A stretch of 64,000 nucleotides of DNA. Origin: UMGS1519 sp050951095 (GTDB taxonomy: Bacteria; Actinomycetota; Coriobacteriia; Coriobacteriales; Eggerthellaceae). The notes beneath the pieces are model-generated. The model was not told the DNA's origin, searched no databases, and saw only the letters and a program-made list of their open reading frames with translations. The translations under genes and the position numbers were made by a program. Where the stretch lies: NCBI GenBank assembly GCA_050951095.1, contig JBMNIQ010000005.1, positions 124,001-188,000 of the forward strand, in the 5' to 3' direction. Positions 8,049 through 15,884 of this stretch are shown here, piece after piece (the first letter of the stretch is position 1; every line of letters starts with the position of its first letter).

Positions 8049-8846
8049 ATGGGAGAAGCACTGTTTTCGGTAGAGAACCTTTCCATCGCCGCCGATCAGA
8101 AACCGATCCTGTTCGGCGTGAACATGCAGGTGGGGGCCGGCGAGGTACACGTCCTCATGGGTCCGAACGGCGCCGGCAAGTCCACGCTGGGCCAGGCCAT
8201 CGTCGGCGATCCCGAGTACACCGTCACCGGCGGCTCCATCAAGCTGGAGGGCCAGGACATCACGGACCTATCCGTTGACAAGCGCGCCCGCCAGGGGCTG
8301 TTCATCAGCTTCCAGGCGCCCGTGGAGGTGCCCGGCGTGCCGCTGGCCAGCTTCCTGCGCGCTATCGTGGCGCAGCGCCCGGACCTGAACCTGAAGGGCA
8401 AGCGCTACAAGAAACGCGTTGCCGAGGTCATGGAGCTGCTGAACATGGATCCCGCGTACCTGGAGCGCGAGCTGAACGTGGGCTTCTCCGGCGGCGAGAA
8501 GAAGAAGATCGAGATGCTGCAGCTGCTGTTGCTGCAGCCGAAGGTCGCCATCCTGGACGAGACGGATTCCGGCCTTGACGTGGATGCCCTTACCGTGGTG
8601 TCGAACGCCATCGCCGCGTACCGCCGGGAATGCGGCGGCGCGCTGATCATCATCACGCACAACACGCGCCTGCTGGAGAGCCTGGACGTGGACCGCACGC
8701 ACGTCATGGTGAAGGGCCACATGGTGGCTGAGGGCGACGCGTCGCTGGTGGATACCATCAATGCCCAGGGCTTCGAGCAGTTCGAAACGTCGGATGCCGG
8801 CAAGAAGGCAATCGCCGAAGCCGCAGCCGGCCAGGCGGGCGAGTAA
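8049..8846 (+). CDS. sufC: Fe-S cluster assembly ATPase SufC
   Basis: A 265-residue ABC ATPase that powers the SufBCD scaffold. Walker A 'GPNGAGKST' is at residues 38-46, the signature is 'FSGGEKKKIE', and Walker B is 'VAILDETDSGLD'. The frame is open 165 bases further upstream, but ATG at 8049 has AAGGAGG 6-12 bases before it and matches the normal N-terminus. First gene of a tight sufCBDSU operon; only one base separates it from sufB. Expression is probably controlled by the dyad at 7959-7981. Confidence 0.96.
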   Translation: MGEALFSVENLSIAADQKPILFGVNMQVGAGEVHVLMGPNGAGKSTLGQAIVGDPEYTVTGGSIKLEGQDITDLSVDKRARQGLFISFQAPVEVPGVPLASFLRAIVAQRPDLNLKGKRYKKRVAEVMELLNMDPAYLERELNVGFSGGEKKKIEMLQLLLLQPKVAILDETDSGLDVDALTVVSNAIAAYRRECGGALIIITHNTRLLESLDVDRTHVMVKGHMVAEGDASLVDTINAQGFEQFETSDAGKKAIAEAAAGQAGE

Positions 8847-8847
8847 G

Positions 8848-10260
8848 ATGGCCGGGCGCGAGCGCACGCAGGTCGCCGACGTCGATCGCAGCCTGTACGA
8901 CTTCGTGAAGAGCGAAGAGGGCTACGAGCGCGTCGATGCCGGCCTGACGCCGGATATCGTCCGGGAGATCTCGGAGCGCAAGGACGAGCCGCAATGGATG
9001 CTCGACTTCCGCCTGAAGTCCCTGGAGATCTACAATTCCATGCCCACTCCCGACTGGGGTCCGGCCCTGGACGGCCTGGACATGGACCATATCGTTACCT
9101 ATGTGAAGCCGAATACGGACCAGGAGAGCAACTGGGACAGCGTCCCCGAGGACATCAAGGACACGTTCGAGCGCCTGGGCATCCCGCAGGCCGAGCGCGC
9201 CTACCTTGCCGGCGTGGGCGCCCAGTACGACTCCGAGCTGGTGTACCACAACATCCAGGACTCGGTGGCCGACTTGGGCGTGGTCTATTCCGGCATCGAG
9301 GAGGCCCTGCACGGCCCCTACGCGGAGATGATCCACGACCACTTCATGAAGCTGATCACCCCGCGCGACCACAAGTTCGCCGCCCTGCACGGCGCGGTCT
9401 GGTCGGGCGGCTCGTTCGTCTACGTGCCCAAGGGCGTGAAGATGGACTTCCCGCTGCAGAGCTACTTCCGCCTGAACGCGAAGGGCGCGGGCCAGTTCGA
9501 GCATACGCTGATCATCGTGGAAGACGACGCGGACCTGCACTTCATCGAGGGCTGTTCGGCGCCGAAGTACAACGTGGCGAACCTGCATGCCGGCGCGGTT
9601 GAGCTGTTCGTGGGCAAGCGCGCGAAGCTGCGCTATTCCACCATCGAGAACTGGTCCAAGAACATGTACAACCTGAACACCAAGCGCGCCTTGGTGGACG
9701 ACGACGCGAAGATCGAATGGATCTCCGGGTCGTTCGGCAGCCATGTGGGCTACCTGTACCCCATGAGCGTGCTGAAGGGCCGCAACTCCACCAGCGAGTT
9801 CACCGGCATCACGTTCGCCGGCGCCACGCAGGACCTGGACACGGGCTGCAAGGTGCTCATGACGGGCAAGAACACGTCCGCGCATATCGACACGAAATCC
9901 ATCTCGAAGGACGGCGGCGTGAACACCTTCCGCAGCAGCGTGGTGGTGGCGGAATCCGCCGAGAACGCGAATGTGTCCGTGTCGTGCCAGTCGCTGATGC
10001 TGGACGATATCAGCCGCTCCGACACCGTGCCGGCCATGGACATCCGCGGCAAGAACGTGAACGTGGGCCACGAGGCCAGCATCGGGCGCATCGGCGATGA
10101 CATGATGTTCTACCTCATGAGCCGCGGCATCCCCGAGCAGGAGGCGTCCACCATGGTGGTCAACGGCTTCGCCGACCCGGTGAGCAAGGAGCTGCCGCTG
10201 GAATACGCCGTCGAGATGAACAACCTGATCAAGCTGGAGATGGAAGGGGCGATCGGCTAA
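8848..10260 (+). CDS. sufB: Fe-S cluster assembly scaffold SufB
   Basis: A 470-residue SufB, the usual length. It forms the scaffold on which [4Fe-4S] clusters are built together with SufC and SufD. The N-terminal region ('YERVDAGLTPDIVREISERK') and the core beta-helix block ('EGCSAPKY', 'STIENWSKNMYNL', 'GSHVGYLYP') are characteristic; the cysteine in 'EGCSAP' is the family's conserved one. ATG at 8848 follows sufC after a single base and its stop overlaps the sufD start by one base (TAATG). Confidence 0.96.
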   Translation: MAGRERTQVADVDRSLYDFVKSEEGYERVDAGLTPDIVREISERKDEPQWMLDFRLKSLEIYNSMPTPDWGPALDGLDMDHIVTYVKPNTDQESNWDSVPEDIKDTFERLGIPQAERAYLAGVGAQYDSELVYHNIQDSVADLGVVYSGIEEALHGPYAEMIHDHFMKLITPRDHKFAALHGAVWSGGSFVYVPKGVKMDFPLQSYFRLNAKGAGQFEHTLIIVEDDADLHFIEGCSAPKYNVANLHAGAVELFVGKRAKLRYSTIENWSKNMYNLNTKRALVDDDAKIEWISGSFGSHVGYLYPMSVLKGRNSTSEFTGITFAGATQDLDTGCKVLMTGKNTSAHIDTKSISKDGGVNTFRSSVVVAESAENANVSVSCQSLMLDDISRSDTVPAMDIRGKNVNVGHEASIGRIGDDMMFYLMSRGIPEQEASTMVVNGFADPVSKELPLEYAVEMNNLIKLEMEGAIG

Positions 10261-11414
10261 TGGAAGCGACGACCCTGGAACAACTGAACCTGATGCCCGA
10301 CATCACGTGGCATTTCCTGCGCATCAACGACACGAAGGCGCAGATTCCCGCCCTGGAGCGTGCGGAATCCGGTGCGATCTTCGTGGATGCCGCGCTGGAG
10401 AACGGCGCGGTGACCGTGCAGACGGCGCAGGCCGACAACGACGCCTTCGAGGCGGCGCTTGACCGGTATCCCGGCGCGCATGCGCAATGGGAGACGGGCA
10501 ACGGCCCCGCCGCCGAGGAATGGCTGCGCGCCGCCTGCGCGCGCCAGGTGGTGCTGGAGGTGCCCGAAGGCGTGACTGCCGACGAGCTGACCGTGCGCGT
10601 GGACGCGCAGGACGGCCGGGCGGCCGTGGCGCAGGTGGACGTCATCGCCCGCAAGGGCTCCCGGGCCACTGTGAACGTCCGCACGGATTCGCCGGCGGCC
10701 GGCAGCGGTGCAGCGGGCGTGTTCGTCCGTGTGCTTGCCGAAGAGGGGGCTGCGGTGAGCGTTCGCACGCAGCAGACGCTGGACGCCACCTGGCAGTATT
10801 TCGAGAACCTGGCGTTCTACCAGGCGGCCGATGCGCGCATCGTGCTGCGCCAGATAGAGCTGGGCGGGTCCGAATCGTACGTGGGCGTGGCCGCGAACCT
10901 GGCCGGCGACCGCAGCGACCTGGACATCGACACGCGCTACCTGGGCAACGGCAACCGCACGCTGGACTTCAACTACATCATCCGCCAGCGCGGGCTGAAC
11001 ACGAACGCGGAGTTCATCGCCAACGGCGTGCTCAACGACGCTGCCCGCAAGACGCTGCGCGGCACCATTGACCTCATCCACGGCTGCAAGGGCTCCGTGG
11101 GCAACGAGCGCGAGACCGTGCTGCTGGCGAACGAGGACGTGCGCAACAAGACCATACCCATCATCCTGTGCGACGAAGACGACGTGCAAGGCAACCACGG
11201 CGCCACCATCGGCCATGTGAACGACGAGCAGCTGCACTACATGGAGACGCGCGGTCTGAGCATGGCGGACGCCGAGGCCCTGTTCTCGCAGGCGTTCTTC
11301 GACTATGCCGCCGATCAGGCAGCCGACCAGGATGCGGCGCAGGCCGTGGACCGCTTGGCGGTTGCCGTGCTGGGCCACGCCACGGGAGATGCAGCGCAGG
11401 AGAGTGGGGAATAG
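10260..11414 (+). CDS. sufD: Fe-S cluster assembly protein SufD
   Basis: A 384-residue SufB/SufD-family protein; position and divergence from SufB identify it as SufD, partner of SufB in the SufBC2D complex. The C-terminal beta-helix half is best conserved ('LNTNAEFIANGVLND', 'DVQGNHGATIGHVNDEQLHY'); the histidine in 'GNHGAT' is the position known to matter for cluster assembly in SufD. The N-terminal third is Ala/Glu-rich and weakly conserved. Start codon overlaps the sufB stop; translation is probably coupled. The stop is immediately followed by the sufS ATG. Confidence 0.92.
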   Translation: MEATTLEQLNLMPDITWHFLRINDTKAQIPALERAESGAIFVDAALENGAVTVQTAQADNDAFEAALDRYPGAHAQWETGNGPAAEEWLRAACARQVVLEVPEGVTADELTVRVDAQDGRAAVAQVDVIARKGSRATVNVRTDSPAAGSGAAGVFVRVLAEEGAAVSVRTQQTLDATWQYFENLAFYQAADARIVLRQIELGGSESYVGVAANLAGDRSDLDIDTRYLGNGNRTLDFNYIIRQRGLNTNAEFIANGVLNDAARKTLRGTIDLIHGCKGSVGNERETVLLANEDVRNKTIPIILCDEDDVQGNHGATIGHVNDEQLHYMETRGLSMADAEALFSQAFFDYAADQAADQDAAQAVDRLAVAVLGHATGDAAQESGE

Positions 11415-12671
11415 ATGGGACAGATAGACCAAAGCGTGCTGGACCTGGATGCGAATCCGTTCAAGAAGGACTTCCCGCTGTTCGGCAGGCATCCTGAGAT
11501 TGCGTTCCTGGACAGCGCCGCCACGTCGCAGCGCGTGAAGAGCGCGTTGGACACGCAGCGCGAGTTCTACGAGACCATGAACAGCAACCCGCTGCGCGGG
11601 CTGTACAGCCTGTCCGTGGAGGCCACGGCGGCGATCGAGGAGGTCCGCAAGAAGGCGGCGCACTTCATCGGCGCCGACGACCCGGACGAGATCGTGTTCA
11701 CGCGCAACGCCAGCGAATCGCTGAACCTGATGGCGCATTCGTACGGCGATGCGTTCCTGCAGCCGGGCGACGAGGTGTGCATCTCCATCATGGAGCATCA
11801 CTCGAACCTGATTCCCTGGCAGCAGACCTGTGCTGCGCATGGCGCGGACCTGGTGTACCTGCGCTGCAGCAAGGACGGCGACTACGAGATCTCCGACGAG
11901 GAGATCGAGCGCAAGATTGGCCCGAAGACGAAGATCGTGTCCGTCATGCAGGTCTCGAACGTGCTGGGCGTGGAGAACCCCGTCAAGAAGATCGCGGAGC
12001 GCGCGCACGAGGTGGGCGCCATCTGCATCGTGGACGGCGCGCAGTCGGCGCCGCATATGCCGGTTGACGTGAAGGACCTGGGCTGCGACGCGTTCGCTCT
12101 GTCCGCCCATAAGATGTTCGGCCCCATGGGCATCGGCATGCTGTGGGCCAAGCGCGAGCTGCTGGAGCGCATGCCCCCCATGCTCACCGGCGGCGAGATG
12201 ATCGACTGGGTCTCCGAGGACCAGGCGGCCTGGGCGCCCATCCCGCAGAAGTTCGAGGCGGGCACGCAGGACGCGGCCGGCATTGCGGCATTCGGCGCCG
12301 CCATCGACTACATCGAGGGCGTGGGGCACGACGTGCTGGCGGCGCGCGAGCGCGCGCTGGTGGCCGAGCTGGCCCGCCGTCTGGGCGAGCTGCCGTTCAT
12401 CCGCCTGATCGGCCCGCGGGACCCGGACAAGCATGTCGGTGTCGTGTCGTTTAACCTGTGCGCCGTGCACCCGCATGACGTTGCGAGTATCTTGGATAGT
12501 TACGATGTATGCATTCGAGCCGGCCATCATTGCGCCCAGCCGCTGCTGACCTATCTGGGCATCCAGAGCTGCTGCCGCGCTTCGGTGGCGCTGTACAACG
12601 ACCGGGGCGATATCGATCGCCTGGTGGAGGCTTTGACGAAGGTTCAGGAGATGTTCAATGGCGTCCAATAG
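11415..12671 (+). CDS. sufS: Cysteine desulfurase SufS
   Basis: A 418-residue type II PLP-dependent cysteine desulfurase, which removes sulfur from L-cysteine as an enzyme-bound persulfide and passes it to SufU. The PLP lysine lies in 'SAHKMFGPMG'; the catalytic cysteine is C373 in 'RAGHHCAQPLL'. 'DSAATSQ' near the N-terminus and 'HHSNLIPWQ' are family motifs. ATG at 11415 follows the sufD stop without a gap, and its 3' end overlaps sufU by 14 bases. Confidence 0.95.
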   Translation: MGQIDQSVLDLDANPFKKDFPLFGRHPEIAFLDSAATSQRVKSALDTQREFYETMNSNPLRGLYSLSVEATAAIEEVRKKAAHFIGADDPDEIVFTRNASESLNLMAHSYGDAFLQPGDEVCISIMEHHSNLIPWQQTCAAHGADLVYLRCSKDGDYEISDEEIERKIGPKTKIVSVMQVSNVLGVENPVKKIAERAHEVGAICIVDGAQSAPHMPVDVKDLGCDAFALSAHKMFGPMGIGMLWAKRELLERMPPMLTGGEMIDWVSEDQAAWAPIPQKFEAGTQDAAGIAAFGAAIDYIEGVGHDVLAARERALVAELARRLGELPFIRLIGPRDPDKHVGVVSFNLCAVHPHDVASILDSYDVCIRAGHHCAQPLLTYLGIQSCCRASVALYNDRGDIDRLVEALTKVQEMFNGVQ

Positions 12672-13119
12672 CATCTATACCGCGGCCCTGATGGAGCACA
12701 ACGCCCATCCGGACTACAAATACGAGATGGATGACCCTACGCTGGTGCACGAAGGCGTGAACCCCAGCTGCGGCGACGACATCACGCTGTCGCTGAAGCT
12801 TGACGGCGACACCATCGACGAGGCGGCGTTCACCGGTTCCGGCTGCGCTGTGAGCCAGGCGTCCGCGGACATCCTGTCCGACATCATCACGGAGGAATCC
12901 GTGGATGAGGCCCGCCGCTTGTGCAACCTGTTCCTGGCCATGATCCGCGGCGAGGTCACGGACGACGAGGAGCTGGCCGACCTGGGCGAAGCCGCCCAGC
13001 TGAAGTCCATCTCCCGCATGCCGGCGCGCGTGAAATGCGCCGAGCTGGCGTGGCGCACGGCCATGACCATGCTGGATGAGCGCGAGAAGGCGGAAGCCGG
13101 CGAAGCGGCGCAGAACTAA
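12658..13119 (+). CDS. sufU: Sulfur-transfer protein SufU
   Basis: A 153-residue SufU, zinc-dependent sulfurtransferase that accepts persulfide sulfur from SufS. Three conserved cysteines are visible in 'PSCGDD' (C38, with D40), 'GSGCAVSQ' and 'RVKCAELA', which with the aspartate make the zinc/sulfur site. The start overlaps sufS by 14 bases. Last gene of the operon; a probable terminator follows at 13165. Confidence 0.93.
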   Translation: MASNSIYTAALMEHNAHPDYKYEMDDPTLVHEGVNPSCGDDITLSLKLDGDTIDEAAFTGSGCAVSQASADILSDIITEESVDEARRLCNLFLAMIRGEVTDDEELADLGEAAQLKSISRMPARVKCAELAWRTAMTMLDEREKAEAGEAAQN

Positions 13120-13164
13120 GGTGCGGGCATACGCGAAGGCCGCGATGAGAATACAAGCAGGATC

Positions 13165-13208
13165 GGGGGCGCTTTCGCCGCAGGGCGGGCGCTCCCCGTT
13201 TATTTCCC
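13165..13208 (+). terminator. Probable terminator after sufU
   Basis: GGGGGCGC near 13165 pairs (one bulge) with GCGCTCCCC near 13190, with an inner CGCC/GGCG stem, followed by GTTTATTT. It closes the suf operon. Confidence 0.55.
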
Positions 13209-13246
13209 GGGTGCAGACGCCCGGGCCAAGCGAGAGGTGAGGGACC

Positions 13247-14209
13247 ATGCCGGTAGATGACGAGCGCTTCCTGCGCATTGTCTCGGATAATGTGGACGTG
13301 CGGCACCTGCCGCCCGCAGAGGCCGATGCACGTTTGATGGCGCTGGCGGCGAAGCTGTCCCGCAACGACCTGACCGACGTCCGCGTGTCCGCGTCAACGC
13401 AGGCGTTCGACCTGTACTGCGAAGCCTGCGACCTGATGTACGATATGGCGTCGCCCGAAGACGAGGGCGAGATCGTCCGGCTGCTGGAGCGCGCGGTGGA
13501 GGTAGACCCCCATTGCTACGATGCGCGTTCGCTGCTGGTCATGCGCGAACCCGATTCCGAGAAGCGCGTTGCCGCGCTGCGCGACATGAAGCGCGAGGCG
13601 TGGATCTACTGCTCGGCGCAGGTGGATCCCAGCGAATACACGGACATCGACGGGGAGCTGCAGGCGTGGCAATGCTGGCAGCTGCGCCCGTACCTGCGCC
13701 TGGTGCAGACGCTTGCGCTGCTGTACTTCGACCTGGGAAAGAACACGCTGGCCGTGCGCGAATACGAGCTGCTGATGCATCTGACCACGGCCGACAACCA
13801 GTCCGTGCGCCTGCCGCTGATCATGCTGTACGTGATGCTGGAGCGCTTCGACGACGCCAAGCGCCTGTACGAGCGCTTCAAGGGGGAGAAGAACTGCTGG
13901 TTCTTCCTGGCCATGAGCGTGGCGCGCTACAAGCAGGACGACCTGGAGGGCGCGTCCGACTACCTGGAGCAGCTGCTGGAGTACTGCCCGGATGCGCTTC
14001 CGGTGATGATCGACGCGAAGGTGCCCGAGTTCTACGGCATGGATTACGTGCCCGGTTCGCAGGAAGAGATGGAGCTGGCCATGGAGGATGCCGACTACCT
14101 GCTGCTGGCCACGCCGGAGTACCTGGATTGGGTCGCGCGCGTGCAGGATGCGGTGTGGAAGAGCGCCGCGAACAAGCGCAGCAAGAACCGCCGCGGCTGG
14201 AGCTCGTAG
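13247..14209 (+). CDS. TPR-like helical repeat protein
   Basis: A 320-residue soluble protein without signal peptide or membrane segment. Helical repeats with tetratricopeptide character are visible in the C-terminal half ('LALLYFDLGKNTLAVREYELLM', then units spaced about 34 residues), followed by a basic tail (KRSKNRRGW). Such proteins usually mediate protein-protein contacts. ATG at 13247 follows GAGAGG. Its role is not indicated by the neighbours; it may be co-transcribed with suf only by readthrough. A perfect hairpin at 14284-14319 ends it. Confidence 0.7.
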   Translation: MPVDDERFLRIVSDNVDVRHLPPAEADARLMALAAKLSRNDLTDVRVSASTQAFDLYCEACDLMYDMASPEDEGEIVRLLERAVEVDPHCYDARSLLVMREPDSEKRVAALRDMKREAWIYCSAQVDPSEYTDIDGELQAWQCWQLRPYLRLVQTLALLYFDLGKNTLAVREYELLMHLTTADNQSVRLPLIMLYVMLERFDDAKRLYERFKGEKNCWFFLAMSVARYKQDDLEGASDYLEQLLEYCPDALPVMIDAKVPEFYGMDYVPGSQEEMELAMEDADYLLLATPEYLDWVARVQDAVWKSAANKRSKNRRGWSS

Positions 14210-14283
14210 GCTGCAGGCAGGCGGCGAGCAGCTTCCTGCCGGGCGCGGGAGCGCGTAGGCTGCAGACCTGTGCGGCAACGGAA

Positions 14284-14319
14284 AACGGGGTATGCATCGT
14301 TTCGGATGCATACCCCGTT
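14284..14319. terminator. Bidirectional terminator hairpin
   Basis: A 15-base perfect stem: the arm at 14284-14298 (AACGGGGTATGCATC) pairs with 14305-14319 around a 6-base loop. It lies between convergent genes, the TPR-like gene on plus and dmsC on minus. Confidence 0.75.
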
Positions 14320-14369
14320 CGCTTTGCATGCGGCTTCGCTGCGTGCCGCAGCTACCGGCTATCTGCCGC

Positions 14370-15227
14370 TTACAGCCCGATGCCGAACTGCATGCCGTAG
14401 AAGCACAGGCGGGCCAGGAACACGGCCACGACCACCAGCACCACGGCCACGGTGGTATTCACCTTGGAGGCCGACAGCATGATGGCGTCGAAGGCCGGGA
14501 CGCAGGCCACGACGGTCAGGATGATGAACAGCACGAATGCCCAGATCAGGCTGGACGTTGCCGCGCCGATCTGCAGGACGGCGGACGGGGTGTTCGCCCC
14601 TATGATCCAGATGGCGATGACGCCCACCAGCGCGAAGAACACGCCCAGGCAGAACATGCCCATCAGCGGCTTGGCCGCGCCGGCTTCCGTGGTCTTATCC
14701 GCAACGCCGGCAAGCGCCAGCACCAGCATGCCCAGCACCGCGCCGCCGGAAAGGGCGAAGCCCAGGATGGACAGCGGCGTGAACAGGGTGTTCCACACCG
14801 GGATGGTGGGCAGCAGGTAGGCCCCGCCGATGGCGCAGGCCACGCACACGGCGCCCACGGCCAGAATGCCGCTGAACACCTTGCGGCCGCCGCCGCGCAG
14901 GCCGCCGGCCATGCCGCAGATCCAGTAGATCACGGCAAGGATCATGAACACGCCGAACACGGTGATCTCGTTCGCCATGGGCGTTGCGCCCACGGTGCTT
15001 GCCACGTTCATGGCGTTGCCGGGGTTCGCCAGGTGCGCGAACGATGCACACAGGCCCACGACGGCCACCAGGATGGGGATGATGGTGAAGGTGTCGACCT
15101 TCTTCAGCTCTTCAGGCGTGTAATCGCGCTTCAGGAACGCGATGAACAGGGCGATGAACGCACCGGCGCCGATGGGCGCCAACGTGGAGAATATCGCCAG
15201 AGGCAGGTCTTGCAATGCCGCTCCCAT
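14370..15227 (-). CDS. dmsC: DMSO reductase-type membrane anchor subunit
   Basis: A 285-residue protein with about eight membrane segments, matching DmsC-family anchors that oxidise menaquinol and hand electrons to the DmsB iron-sulfur subunit. The N-terminal 'DLPLAIFSTLAPIGAGAFIA' and the alternation of helices are typical. It is the last gene of a dmsABC-like operon; only 3 bases separate it from dmsB. The true terminal acceptor (DMSO, TMAO, methionine sulfoxide, or another oxidised compound) cannot be read from this subunit. Confidence 0.85.
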   Translation of the reverse strand: MGAALQDLPLAIFSTLAPIGAGAFIALFIAFLKRDYTPEELKKVDTFTIIPILVAVVGLCASFAHLANPGNAMNVASTVGATPMANEITVFGVFMILAVIYWICGMAGGLRGGGRKVFSGILAVGAVCVACAIGGAYLLPTIPVWNTLFTPLSILGFALSGGAVLGMLVLALAGVADKTTEAGAAKPLMGMFCLGVFFALVGVIAIWIIGANTPSAVLQIGAATSSLIWAFVLFIILTVVACVPAFDAIMLSASKVNTTVAVVLVVVAVFLARLCFYGMQFGIGL

Positions 15228-15230
15228 GGT

Positions 15231-15869
15231 CTACTCCACCTCCTTGTAGTTGACGACCGAGCAGTTATCGGGCGTGGCCAGCTTGGCGGCGTCCGAGGGT
15301 TTGATGAGCGTGTTGGGCATGGTCGTGGACGGGTCCGGCATGGGTTGCAGCTGGCGCGTGGTGGCGTCCTGGTGCCGGGCGGCGACCTCCGTGACGGGGC
15401 CGAAGTCGATGGCGCGCAGCGGGCAGGCATCCATGCAGATGGGGTTCTTGCCCTCCTTCACGCGGTCGATGCAGCCGTCGCATTTCACGGAATGGCCCAC
15501 GGTGCGGTCCACCTTGGGCACGTTGTACGGGCACGCCATGGCGCAGTAGCCGCAGCCGATGCACTTCGAGGCGTCGACGGAGACGATGCCCGTGTCCGGG
15601 TCCTTGTGCATGGCCTGCGTGGGGCAGACCTTCGTGCAGGCGGGATCCGAGCAATGCTGGCAGCCCAGGGAGATGTGGTACATGAACGCGTCCGTGCGGT
15701 ACACGTCCGCACCTTCGCCCTGCACCGCCGTCCAGGTGCCGCCCTCCACGTCGTATACCTTGCGGTATGCCACGCCGTCGGGGTTGTCATGGTAGTCCTT
15801 GCACGCCATGGTGCAGGTCCGGCATCCGGTGCAGCGGGTGTTGTCGAAGAAGAATCCGTATTGCGTCAT
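15231..15869 (-). CDS. dmsB: DMSO reductase-type [4Fe-4S] electron-transfer subunit
   Basis: A 212-residue ferredoxin-like subunit with four cysteine clusters: 'CTGCRTCTMAC', 'CQHCSDPACTKVC', 'CIGCGYCAMAC' and 'CDGC…CMDAC', as in DmsB, each expected to hold a [4Fe-4S] cluster. It carries electrons from the membrane anchor to the molybdenum subunit. Its ATG is 15 bases after the dmsA stop, with an AGGGGAGG site. Confidence 0.93.
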   Translation of the reverse strand: MTQYGFFFDNTRCTGCRTCTMACKDYHDNPDGVAYRKVYDVEGGTWTAVQGEGADVYRTDAFMYHISLGCQHCSDPACTKVCPTQAMHKDPDTGIVSVDASKCIGCGYCAMACPYNVPKVDRTVGHSVKCDGCIDRVKEGKNPICMDACPLRAIDFGPVTEVAARHQDATTRQLQPMPDPSTTMPNTLIKPSDAAKLATPDNCSVVNYKEVE

Positions 15870-15884
15870 AATCTACCTCCCCTC